From NCBI GenBank assembly GCA_029573975.1, contig JAKQBU010000189.1, positions 1 through 7,448 on the forward strand: a stretch of 7,448 nt of DNA, read 5' to 3'. The stretch is from Planctomycetota bacterium. GTDB lineage: Bacteria; Planctomycetota; Phycisphaerae; Sedimentisphaerales; SM23-30. The notes beneath the pieces are model-generated. The model ran no database searches and was not told the origin of the DNA. It was given only the letters and a program-made list of their open reading frames with translations. The translations under genes and the position numbers were made by a program. Of this stretch, positions 1-6,943 are shown piece after piece; the stretch's first letter is position 1; every line of letters starts with the position of its first letter.

Positions 1-677
1 AGTCGCTGGGGAACATCAAGCCTATTAAGGAACTGCTGGAAGAATATCCTCCCCAGGCGATCCGCTTTTTCCTGCTCAGCACGCATTACCGCCGCCCGAT
101 CGATTTTTCGGACGATGCCATCCAGTCGGTGCTGAAGGGTATGACGAACATTTACCGGCTGCTGGAACGGCTGGAACGGCTGAGCGGCGAAGATGTCTAT
201 CACAGCAAAGGCTCGGTCACTACGATGGAAGAACTGGCCCGCACGGAAACGGACAAAGCCTTCAAGGATGAGATTCACAGCGCCCATCTGCACTACCTGG
301 AAAATCTGGACGATGATTTTAACACCGCCGGGGCGATTGCGGTTCTGTATGAATTGTGCAATTCCATCAATCGCTATATCGACCAGCAGCGGCTGGAGAC
401 CCATCCCAACAAAGATCAGCTCACCCTGGCGCTGGAAGGCGCCCGGACGGTGGCGATGCTGGGCCAGATTCTCGGCCTGCTGCGGGAACCCATCGGCAAA
501 ACCACCGGCGGCGATGCGCTGGCCGGCCAGTTGATGGGACTGTTCATCGAAATGCGCGCGGAAGCCCGCCAGAATAAAAACTTTGCCCTGGCGGATGCCA
601 TTCGCCATAAACTCAAAACGCTGCACATCGTACTGGAAGACCGGCCCGATGGAAGCACGGACTGGCATAAAGAATAA
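1..677 (+). CDS. cysS: Cysteinyl-tRNA synthetase, C-terminal part (5' end outside window)
   Basis: Class I aminoacyl-tRNA synthetase that charges tRNA-Cys with cysteine in the cytoplasm. The reading frame is open from position 3 and gives 224 residues before TAA at 675-677. It begins SLGN, and the preceding 'ag' fits the last Lys of the KMSKS signature, so the window starts inside the catalytic loop. IRFFLLSTHYRRPIDFSDDA follows, a typical CysS segment. The C-terminal helical anticodon-binding (DALR-type) region contains the conserved LDDDFNTAGA near visible residues 102-111 (about 306-335), then a helical tail ending HKE. The catalytic Rossmann domain, zinc ligands and HIGH motif lie upstream and cannot be checked. 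The family is usually about 460-490 residues, so a little under half is visible. The gene ends 18 bases before ruvC and probably shares its transcript. Identification is firm. Confidence 0.96.
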   Translation, partial: SLGNIKPIKELLEEYPPQAIRFFLLSTHYRRPIDFSDDAIQSVLKGMTNIYRLLERLERLSGEDVYHSKGSVTTMEELARTETDKAFKDEIHSAHLHYLENLDDDFNTAGAIAVLYELCNSINRYIDQQRLETHPNKDQLTLALEGARTVAMLGQILGLLREPIGKTTGGDALAGQLMGLFIEMRAEARQNKNFALADAIRHKLKTLHIVLEDRPDGSTDWHKE

Positions 678-695
678 TACCAAGAATGGTCATGG

Positions 696-1190
696 ATGAT
701 GAAAGTAATAGGAGTTGATCCGGGCTTGCAGGTAAGTGGATATGCCGTCATCGAGCAGATTCGCCACGAAGTGAAAATTCTGGATGCCGGTGTGATCCGG
801 GTCGAAACCAAGCTGACGCTGGGAAAACGGCTGCGGCAAATTTACCAGGACATCCTGGCGATATTGCAGGAGAATCAACCGGAACTTATGGCCGTGGAAG
901 AACTATACGCCCACTACAAACATCCCCGCACCGCGATCCTGATGGGACATGCCCGCGGGATGTTTCTGCTGGCCGCCGCCGAACAGGGGATCGAAGTGCT
1001 GGATTTCGCCGCAACCCGGGTGAAAAAGTCCATCACCGGCCAGGGCCGGGCCAGCAAGGAACAAATCCAGCGGGCCGTCACTTCGCAGCTCCGCCTGGCG
1101 CGGATCCCCCGACCGGCGGACCTGGCCGACGCCCTGGCCATTGCCATGTGCTGTCTGAATGAAAAAAATCGGGAGGCTGCCATTTCATGA
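696..1190 (+). CDS. ruvC: Holliday junction endonuclease RuvC
   Basis: Dimeric RNase H-fold nuclease that makes paired nicks in Holliday junctions after RuvAB branch migration. It has 164 residues, the normal family length. All four acidic catalytic positions are visible: D8 in GVDPG, E68 in AVEELY, and D142 and D145 in PADLADALAIA. The stretch GQGRASKEQIQ (residues 115-125) matches the conserved basic region before the last helix. The start is slightly uncertain: ATG codons stand at 696 and 699, and the second gives MKVIGVDPG with the first Asp at position 7, as in E. coli. No good Shine-Dalgarno is seen upstream, which suggests coupling to cysS translation 18 bases away. The stop overlaps the ruvA start (ATGA), so the two are translationally coupled. 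Function is firm; start choice about even. Confidence 0.97.
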   Translation: MMKVIGVDPGLQVSGYAVIEQIRHEVKILDAGVIRVETKLTLGKRLRQIYQDILAILQENQPELMAVEELYAHYKHPRTAILMGHARGMFLLAAAEQGIEVLDFAATRVKKSITGQGRASKEQIQRAVTSQLRLARIPRPADLADALAIAMCCLNEKNREAAIS

Positions 1191-1822
1191 TCGGCCGCAT
1201 CACAGGTACTCTGGTTGAACTGGACACCGGGCATAACACCGTCCTGCTGGAAGTGGGCGGGCTGGCTTATGAGTTGATGGTGCCCGGTTACACCGTCAGC
1301 AATCTGTCGGAGAAAATCAATCGCACGATCACGCTCTATTGCCTGGAATATTATGAAGGCAGCAGCGTCGGCGGCAATCTGATTCCCCGCATCATCGGCT
1401 TTCCGCAAAAAGAAGACAAAATCTTTTTCCAGCGGTTCATTACCGTCAAAGGCATCGGCATTCGCAAGGCGCTCAAGGCCCTGGCCAAACCTCTGGCGGA
1501 CATTGCCTATTGCATCGAAAACGGTGACACCAAAATGCTCTCGACCCTGCCGGAGATCGGCAAACGCACGGCGGAACAGGTGGTGGCGGAGCTAAAAGGA
1601 AAAATGGGCGATTTCGCCCTGGCGGCCTCGGCCACCGCCCATGCCGCCCGCAAGCCGCTGACCGCTATCGAGCAGGAGGCCCTGGAAATCCTGCTACAAC
1701 TGGGGGAACGGCGCAATGAAGCGGAAGAATACATCGAGCGAATCGTTAAATCCGACGAAACCATCAAGACCACGGACGCCCTGGTCCAGGCCGTCTATCG
1801 CCTGAAAGCCGGAGGCCGATAA
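1187..1822 (+). CDS. ruvA: Holliday junction branch-migration DNA-binding subunit RuvA
   Basis: Tetrameric protein that holds the Holliday junction in a square-planar form and loads RuvB. It has 211 residues, close to the usual 190-205. An N-terminal OB-fold (about 1-65; MIGRITGTLVEL, EVGGLAYEL) is followed by two helix-hairpin-helix motifs, ITVKGIGIRKALKAL (85-99) and LPEIGKRTAEQVVAELKGK (121-139). A loose Ala-rich linker then leads to the C-terminal RuvB-contacting domain (about 158-211; AIEQEALEILLQLG). The segment EYYEGSSVGGNLIPRIIGF (54-72) is longer than the E. coli equivalent VREDAQLLYGF and lacks a clean Glu-Asp pair at the acidic pin. I recall this form from planctomycete RuvA. GGGAGG at 1171-1176 is the ribosome binding site, ten bases before ATG 1187; the start overlaps the ruvC stop. 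Identification is firm. Confidence 0.96.
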   Translation: MIGRITGTLVELDTGHNTVLLEVGGLAYELMVPGYTVSNLSEKINRTITLYCLEYYEGSSVGGNLIPRIIGFPQKEDKIFFQRFITVKGIGIRKALKALAKPLADIAYCIENGDTKMLSTLPEIGKRTAEQVVAELKGKMGDFALAASATAHAARKPLTAIEQEALEILLQLGERRNEAEEYIERIVKSDETIKTTDALVQAVYRLKAGGR

Positions 1823-1830
1823 GGAACGAT

Positions 1831-2880
1831 ATGGCACGCGAACGAATCATTGACGCCACGGAAAAGGATTTCGAGGAAAACCGCTACGACCTGACCCTGC
1901 GGCCGCAAACCATCGCCGACTGTATCGGCCAGGAAAAGCTGCTGGAAAAAATCCGTATCGCCCTCCAGGCCGCCCAGCAGCGCAGCGAACCCACCGAACA
2001 CATCCTGCTGCACGGCCCGCCCGGTCTGGGCAAGACCACCATCGCCCACGTCATTGCCCACGAGATGGGCAGCCATCTCAAGGCGACCAGCGGCCCGGCC
2101 CTGATCCGGCCCGGCGACCTGATGGGTATCCTGACCAACTTGCAGCGCGGCGATGTCCTGTTCATCGACGAAATTCACCGGCTGCCGGCGGTGGTGGAGG
2201 AGTTCATCTACCCGGCCATGGAAGACTTCAAGGTCGATTTCACCGTCGATAGCGGCATGCACGCCAAGACCATCAACATCCCGCTCCAGCCGTTCACCCT
2301 GATTGGCGCCACCACCCGCGCGGGCCTGATTACCGCCCCGCTGCGGGCCCGGTTCGGCATCCAGCACCATCTGGAATTCTGGTCGCAGGAACATCTGAAA
2401 CAATGTCTCCAGCGGGCCGCCCGGCTGCTGGATATCCAATGCGAGGACGGGGCGTATGAGATCATCAGCCGCTGCAGCCGCGGTACCCCTCGCATCGCCA
2501 ACCGGCTGCTCCGCCGCGTCCGGGATTACGCCCAGGTTCACAACCATAAGGTGCTGACCGTGGCATCCGCGCAGGCCGCGCTGCGGATCGAAGAGATCGA
2601 CGAGCTGGGCCTGGACCAACTGGACCGCGCCTTTCTGAAAAGCCTGATTACCACCTACCACGGCGGCCCGGCCGGCATCGAGGCCCTGGCCGCCACCCTG
2701 GGCGAAGAGCGGGACACCCTGGAAGATGTGGTCGAACCTTATCTCCTGCAGATCGGCTTTGTCACCCGCACCCGGCAGGGCCGCGTGGCCGCCGACGCCG
2801 CTTACCATCACCTCAAAATGAAACCGCATCCGCGCCAGACCCCCCTCCCGCCGGAAGAGAACGAAAATACCCTGTTTTGA
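1831..2880 (+). CDS. ruvB: Holliday junction branch-migration ATPase RuvB
   Basis: AAA+ helicase motor that forms hexameric rings on DNA either side of the RuvA-bound junction and pumps the duplex arms. The 349 residues match the usual 330-350. Walker A GPPGLGKTT is at 62-70, Walker B VLFIDEIHRL at 109-118 (D113, E114), the sensor 1 region GATTRAG at 159-165, the arginine finger R174 in LRARFG, and the sensor 2 region GTPRIANRLLRR at 218-229. The C-terminal winged-helix domain follows (about 255-330; GGPAGIEALAATLGE, VEPYLLQIGFVTRTRQGR). The last 20 or so residues are a hydrophilic Pro/Glu-rich tail, common and variable in the family. AAGGA at 1821-1825 overlaps the ruvA stop codon and lies five bases before ATG 1831, fixing the start and suggesting coupled translation. 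It is the last gene of the plus-strand cluster. Confidence 0.97.
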   Translation: MARERIIDATEKDFEENRYDLTLRPQTIADCIGQEKLLEKIRIALQAAQQRSEPTEHILLHGPPGLGKTTIAHVIAHEMGSHLKATSGPALIRPGDLMGILTNLQRGDVLFIDEIHRLPAVVEEFIYPAMEDFKVDFTVDSGMHAKTINIPLQPFTLIGATTRAGLITAPLRARFGIQHHLEFWSQEHLKQCLQRAARLLDIQCEDGAYEIISRCSRGTPRIANRLLRRVRDYAQVHNHKVLTVASAQAALRIEEIDELGLDQLDRAFLKSLITTYHGGPAGIEALAATLGEERDTLEDVVEPYLLQIGFVTRTRQGRVAADAAYHHLKMKPHPRQTPLPPEENENTLF

Positions 2881-2929
2881 CGAAAACGGTAAAAGTCGAT
2901 ATTGACTTCCAATTATTTATCAAACAGGG
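2870..2929. repeat. Spaced inverted repeat spanning the convergent gene ends
   Basis: CCCTGTTT at 2870-2877 is perfectly inverted as AAACAGGG at 2922-2929, with 44 bases between the arms. The left arm lies in the last codons of ruvB and the right arm in the last codons of the opposing sialidase-like gene, so both proteins end in similar codons (TLF-stop and ALFDK-stop). The arms could enclose the smaller hairpin at 2893-2908 in either transcript. Eight base pairs across a 44-base loop is weak on its own, and chance is possible. Confidence 0.35.
2893..2908. terminator. Candidate weak terminator between convergent genes
   Basis: AAGTC at 2893-2897 pairs with GACTT at 2904-2908 around a six-base AT-rich loop. 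On the minus strand the stem runs into TTTTACCGTTTT, a T-rich run that suits a rho-independent stop for the sialidase-like gene. On the plus strand the following bases (CCAATTATTTATC) are only AT-rich. The stem is short and has few G-C pairs, so termination may be weak or rho-dependent. It is the only hairpin I see in the 32-base gap between the two stop codons. Confidence 0.3.
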
Positions 2930-4184
2930 CCGGCAAAATCTGGATACCGTCAGCCGCGGTGCTGATACGGAGGTGAATCGACCAGAGGGCTTCGGTGCGG
3001 GCATCGGAGGCGGAATGGCCGCCGGTATGGATATAAACCAGGTAAACCGTGCCGTCCGGCAGGAGCATGGGGTGGCTGTAGCCATACACGGAGGGATCAA
3101 CGGCATAACCGATGCGGTCGGCAGGCCCCTGCCAGGTGCAGCCGCCGTCCGGGCTGAGGATCACCCGCAAGCCGCCGCCCTGATAGGAACCGTGGAAGCA
3201 GGCCAGCACCCCGCCGGGCATTAGGAGCAGGTGGGGATCGAAAAGGGAAACACCAGTGGACACCGGTTTGGTCCAGGTTTGGCCGCGGTCGCTGGAAAAG
3301 CTGATATCTCCCTGCGGGCGGGCGATCAGAACGAGCCGGCCATCGGGCAGCTCCGCAACCGATGGTTCGAAAAGGTCATGGTCGGTGCTGACCCGGGCGG
3401 TTAATTCAAACGTTTTCGCCTGATCGCCGGAGCGGCAGATGGCGATGCCTTGGGTGCCCTGTTTCGACTCGGCAGCCAAGAGGATAGTTCCGTCGGATAG
3501 TTTGATGGCGGAGCCGTTACCGAAGGAGGTGGCCTCGCCGGGCAGGCTCAGGGGTTTGGACCAGGAGCGGCCGCCGTCGCTGGAGAGGACATATTGAGCC
3601 TGGGCGAAACCGGGCAGGCAATACTGGAAAAAGGTACAGAGCAGACTGCCGTTGTCCAGTTCAAGGATAGTGGCATGGCGGTCATCGAGTTCGGTGTCGA
3701 TCAGCGTTTGCGGCCGGGACCAGGTGCGGCCCTGGTCGTCGGACCAGATTAAATGGGTCCGGCCGCCGCGCGGGGCCAGGAGGTCGGGCATGCCGAGCTT
3801 TTGCCACTCCTGGAGCTGGGGGCGGTATTGGGGGTCATTTTTGATTTCTTCGGTCAGGGGCGGGCTGGCGTGCCAGTAGCCGGAGCTGAAGGTCAGGAAC
3901 CAGCGGCCGGACCGCAGTCGGGTGACGCCGGGCCAGCCGACAAAACCGCCGTAACCGGGGTAGTCGTCAGGCTGATTCACCGTGGGACCAACCACCATGC
4001 GGCGGCAGGTCTTGTAGAGTTCCGTCGGCGGTTCAGAGCCGATGACCCGGAAAGAGATTTCAGGGGGAGCCGGCGATTGGGCCAAAGCAGAATGGCTGGC
4101 GGCTGAAAGACCGAACCATAGCAAAACACCGTAAATCCAAAAATGGGTACAAGGCAGGTGGTGAATAACAACAGGATTGCTCAT
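2913..4184 (-). CDS. Secreted sialidase-like protein with five Asp-box (BNR) repeats
   Basis: Predicted exported beta-propeller of the sialidase/neuraminidase superfamily, possibly a glycosidase acting on outer glycans; the substrate cannot be told. From ATG 4184 it has 423 residues. Residues 1-35 look like a signal peptide: hydrophobic core from FWIYGVLLWFGL and an ALA-Q cleavage site after residue 35. Asp boxes (SxDxGxTW) stand at 148-155, 201-208, 297-304 and 344-351, with a degenerate one at 252-259 (SGDQAKTF). The spacing of 45-53 residues fits propeller blades. A GH33-type FRIP motif is not evident; the nearest segment is VTRLRSGRWFLTF (88-100). DDRHATILELDNG (167-179) resembles the strand after an active-site Asp in such enzymes. 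An in-frame GTG at 4229 would add 15 residues before the signal peptide but has less support than 4184. It could also be a non-catalytic propeller. Confidence 0.85.
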   Translation of the reverse strand: MSNPVVIHHLPCTHFWIYGVLLWFGLSAASHSALAQSPAPPEISFRVIGSEPPTELYKTCRRMVVGPTVNQPDDYPGYGGFVGWPGVTRLRSGRWFLTFSSGYWHASPPLTEEIKNDPQYRPQLQEWQKLGMPDLLAPRGGRTHLIWSDDQGRTWSRPQTLIDTELDDRHATILELDNGSLLCTFFQYCLPGFAQAQYVLSSDGGRSWSKPLSLPGEATSFGNGSAIKLSDGTILLAAESKQGTQGIAICRSGDQAKTFELTARVSTDHDLFEPSVAELPDGRLVLIARPQGDISFSSDRGQTWTKPVSTGVSLFDPHLLLMPGGVLACFHGSYQGGGLRVILSPDGGCTWQGPADRIGYAVDPSVYGYSHPMLLPDGTVYLVYIHTGGHSASDARTEALWSIHLRISTAADGIQILPALFDK

Positions 4185-4192
4185 AGGGCGTT

Positions 4193-4197
4193 TCCTT
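4193..4197 (-). promoter_or_regulatory. Shine-Dalgarno site that sets the sialidase-like start
   Basis: Read on the minus strand, GGAAAGGAAACGCCCT precedes ATG 4184, placing AAGGA eight bases from the start. This is the best ribosome binding site near the gene and gives a protein that opens directly with a signal peptide. It favours ATG 4184 over the upstream in-frame GTG at 4229. Confidence 0.7.
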
Positions 4198-4215
4198 TCC
4201 AGCAAGGGCATCGCT

Positions 4216-4244
4216 ATGTTACCATTCACCAGCGTTTATTACAA
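4216..4244 (-). promoter_or_regulatory. Candidate sigma-70-type promoter for the sialidase-like gene
   Basis: On the minus strand, TTGTAA (4244-4239) and TAACAT (4221-4216) are separated by exactly 17 bases. Each matches four of six bases of the housekeeping consensus (TTGACA, TATAAT). Transcription would begin near 4209, leaving a leader of about 25 bases that includes the Shine-Dalgarno. A start there would exclude the GTG at 4229. The 83-base gap before this gene, against 30 bases between the two genes upstream, also fits a separate promoter. Planctomycete promoters are poorly described, so this stays a candidate. Confidence 0.4.
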
Positions 4245-4267
4245 GGGCTTGGCGGGAAAAGACTGCG

Positions 4268-6913
4268 TCAGTGGTGGGTTCGCATCTGAATTTCTTCCGG
4301 GTCCACCGCAAAACGGACCGCACCGTTTTGCCAGGTGGATACCAGACGGCACGGAGGCAGATGATTTTGCAGGGCGGCTATATCTTCCGGTTCCATAAAG
4401 CCGCTGCTGATGACGGCGAAGGCGGGGCTGACGGCTTGCAGAAATTCGGGCCGGTTGGTGCGGACCGAACCATGGTGAGGCACTACCAGAATATCGCTCT
4501 TCAGGCGGGCGGGGGATTCCCGCATCAACAGGCGCTGGCTAACCAGGCCGATGTCACCGCACAGCAGCATCGAATGACGGGTATCGCCGATGCGCAGAAC
4601 CAGCGAGGCGTCATTCTCGTCCAGCTTGTAATTGCCGCCCGGCGCCGGCGGCCAGAGAACCTCCAGTTGATAATCCTCCGGCGAATCGCCGGCAGGAAAA
4701 ACGGCATGGCCCCGGCTGATGCGATGCACCGGCACTTGCATATTTTTCAGCTCCCGGAGCAGAACGTCAGCCGCCGGCTGGGAGGCGGAGGATTCCTCCG
4801 AGCGGTTGAATCTATCACTTACGAAAACGCCGGCCACCGGGAAATTCTGGCAGAGATCGAGCACCCCGCAGAAATGGTCAATATTCGCATGGGATACCAA
4901 CAGGGCGTCGATGCGGTTGATTCCGCGGCTGCGGAGAACGGGGACAATGGTACTGGCGCCGATGTTGAAGTAATTGCGGCTGCCCGCATCAAAACAGATT
5001 ACCTTGCCGTCAGGCAGTTGGACCAGAGCGGCACAGCCGTGCCCTACTGATAAAACCTCCAGGCAGGCACGATTTTTCCCATGGTCCTTCGCAAAGGGAA
5101 AAAGCCACAGGAAGAAGACAAACCACACAAGCAATCCATACAGTAAAACACGAGGCACTCGCCGGCCTTCATAAACGGCCCAGGCGGCCGCTGTCAGAAT
5201 CAGATAAAAAATCACCAGCAGCCCCAGGGGCGGTGAGGCGGTGTGAATGTTACTGAAGGGGAGCAGGGCCAGCGTATCCGTCAGATGGACGACCCAATCG
5301 CCAATGGCATAGAGCGGGCCGCTGCACAGGTGCGAAAGCAGCGGCGAAAGTACCGCCAGGAATAATTTGGTAAAGCCCAGCATCATGGTAATCCAGATCA
5401 GCGGCGCCAGGACGACCGAACAGACTGTCGCCCAGGGGGTAATCCGGTGAAAATGATAGGCCACCAGCGGCAACCCTACCAGCGAGGCTATCAGGGAAGC
5501 AATAGCCAGTTGGCCCGTATGGTGGGCCAGGAGACGCAGGGCATACTGCCGCCAGGACAGCGGCTCGTCAAAAGGCAACTGCCACCAGGGATGGGCGTCC
5601 AACGCCGAAAAATCAGAAGACCGGAAGGAAAATTGCCCCTTATAGACGGCCGGTACAAACAGAAACAATCCCAGAACTGCCAAAAAGGACAGTTGAAAGC
5701 CCGGATTGAATAAATCTATCGGCTGAAGCAACAGGATAATCAAGGCCGCCAGCGCCAGGAGATTAATCATGTTGGTTTGGCGGCGCAGCATATAGGCGAT
5801 ACAAAACACCACGCTGATAATCCCCGCCCGCAGGACCGGCGGCCGACAAGGCACGATGAGCAGATAGATGAAGATGCAAAGCAGTGCCATCCCGCCCCGC
5901 AGCCACCGGGGGAAATGCAGCAGCCGCCCCAGCCACCAGACAAAAACGGAAAACAGGCCGATGTGCAAACCCGATACGCTCAGCACGTGGATGGTACCGG
6001 TCCGCATGAAGCTTTCAACCAGGCGGTCGGAAATATCATAACACTGCCCCAACAGCAGGGCCGAGAGCAGCCCTTTGGTATTTTCCTCGGGGCTGTTTTC
6101 CTGCTTCTGGTTATAGGGGCTGCCCTCTTCATCAGCCGCCAGCAGGGTATCGTCGATCACGGCGGCATAGGCAAGATTCTGTAATTTCCGGTGAAACCGC
6201 TGCCAGAGACCGGCGGTATCCGGCCGGTCATGCAGAATCACGGCAGCCTCGGCATAATTCACACTGAACCGCACCCATTTTCGAGAGGCCGCAAACGAAT
6301 CCCGCCTGTCATACTCCCCCCAGTTGCCCGGCCCCCGCCGCAGACTCAGCCAGCCGTCCATCTGTACCGTTTGGCCGCAGCGCAGCGCCAGCACCGGCTG
6401 CGCGATGACTACATGGACCAGCCCGCTGATTTCGCGCCAACCGCCCTGGACTTTTGCTTCTTCCGCCCGCAGGGTAAAAATCGTCTGCGGTTCATGGATC
6501 CGGTCAAACCGGGCAAACGGCCCTTTCGCCTCGGCAATATACGGCTCGGTGATAATCCGGCCCCGCAGGGTGGCTAAGCGGCGCTCCGGCTGGCAGGCAA
6601 ATAGAATATGGCGGGCTGGTAAGTAATGGCTGTTGAAATAATACCGCAGCGCCCCGGCGGACAGAAACCCGGCCAAAAGCAGGACCCAAATCCCGCTGGT
6701 GCGCAAACGCGGGCCAATGCGCCGCTGCCAAATCAGCAGCCACCCCGAGCCCAGCAAACTGGCGCCGAGCAAAACAGCCGGTACCCAAACAGCCAGCAGG
6801 ATCATACGAGCAGCCAGAATCCCCGCCATAAAGGCAACCGCCGGCCAGAATAAGGGAGCAGGAGGGTAACGCCGGGCTTGATCCGATATGCCGTCCGCGC
6901 TCGTCTGAAACAT
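4268..6913 (-). CDS. comEC: ComEC/Rec2 DNA-uptake channel protein
   Basis: Inner-membrane protein thought to carry single-stranded DNA into the cytoplasm during natural transformation. At 881 residues it is a full-length three-domain form. The N-terminus has hydrophobic segments at about 20-62 and 74-92, then a soluble OB-like (DUF4131) region at about 95-225. The Competence domain (about 280-605) holds HVLSVSGLHIGL (309-320), PPVLRAGI (358-365) and NPGFQLSFLAVLGL (403-416), with many membrane segments. The C-terminal metallo-beta-lactamase-like domain (about 615-870) has VGHG (623-626), FDAG (641-644), SHANIDH (674-680), NDASLVLRIG (767-776), LLCGDIG (783-789) and VPHHGS (811-816). The metal motif is HxNxDH here. 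ATG 6913 has GGGGG seven bases upstream. It lies 30 bases after the DAHP synthase gene, probably on the same transcript. No other competence gene is in view. Confidence 0.95.
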   Translation of the reverse strand: MFQTSADGISDQARRYPPAPLFWPAVAFMAGILAARMILLAVWVPAVLLGASLLGSGWLLIWQRRIGPRLRTSGIWVLLLAGFLSAGALRYYFNSHYLPARHILFACQPERRLATLRGRIITEPYIAEAKGPFARFDRIHEPQTIFTLRAEEAKVQGGWREISGLVHVVIAQPVLALRCGQTVQMDGWLSLRRGPGNWGEYDRRDSFAASRKWVRFSVNYAEAAVILHDRPDTAGLWQRFHRKLQNLAYAAVIDDTLLAADEEGSPYNQKQENSPEENTKGLLSALLLGQCYDISDRLVESFMRTGTIHVLSVSGLHIGLFSVFVWWLGRLLHFPRWLRGGMALLCIFIYLLIVPCRPPVLRAGIISVVFCIAYMLRRQTNMINLLALAALIILLLQPIDLFNPGFQLSFLAVLGLFLFVPAVYKGQFSFRSSDFSALDAHPWWQLPFDEPLSWRQYALRLLAHHTGQLAIASLIASLVGLPLVAYHFHRITPWATVCSVVLAPLIWITMMLGFTKLFLAVLSPLLSHLCSGPLYAIGDWVVHLTDTLALLPFSNIHTASPPLGLLVIFYLILTAAAWAVYEGRRVPRVLLYGLLVWFVFFLWLFPFAKDHGKNRACLEVLSVGHGCAALVQLPDGKVICFDAGSRNYFNIGASTIVPVLRSRGINRIDALLVSHANIDHFCGVLDLCQNFPVAGVFVSDRFNRSEESSASQPAADVLLRELKNMQVPVHRISRGHAVFPAGDSPEDYQLEVLWPPAPGGNYKLDENDASLVLRIGDTRHSMLLCGDIGLVSQRLLMRESPARLKSDILVVPHHGSVRTNRPEFLQAVSPAFAVISSGFMEPEDIAALQNHLPPCRLVSTWQNGAVRFAVDPEEIQMRTHH

Positions 6914-6943
6914 GGGTTTTCCCCCAAAGTAAAGGCAATCGCA

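Noticed and set aside
914..1408. 164-codon minus-strand open frame across the ruvC-ruvA junction
   Set aside because: Antisense to two firmly identified genes, and no known motif is present.
1795..2829. 344-codon open frame on the minus strand opposite ruvB
   Set aside because: ruvB is certain, with all AAA+ motifs. The antisense product is a Gly/Gln/Asp-rich sequence with no recognisable domain, as expected from reading GC-rich codons backwards.
4253..4275. Possible terminator just after comEC (ACTG-ACG-CAGT then CTTTT on the minus strand)
   Set aside because: The stem is only four base pairs with a three-base loop, too weak to call without RNA data.
4271..5050. 259-codon plus-strand open frame, followed by others at 5447-5713, 5777-6184 and 6191-6577
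   Set aside because: All lie antisense to comEC, whose frame is intact over 881 residues with family motifs. The products are Gln/Arg/Gly/Pro-rich and show no domain.
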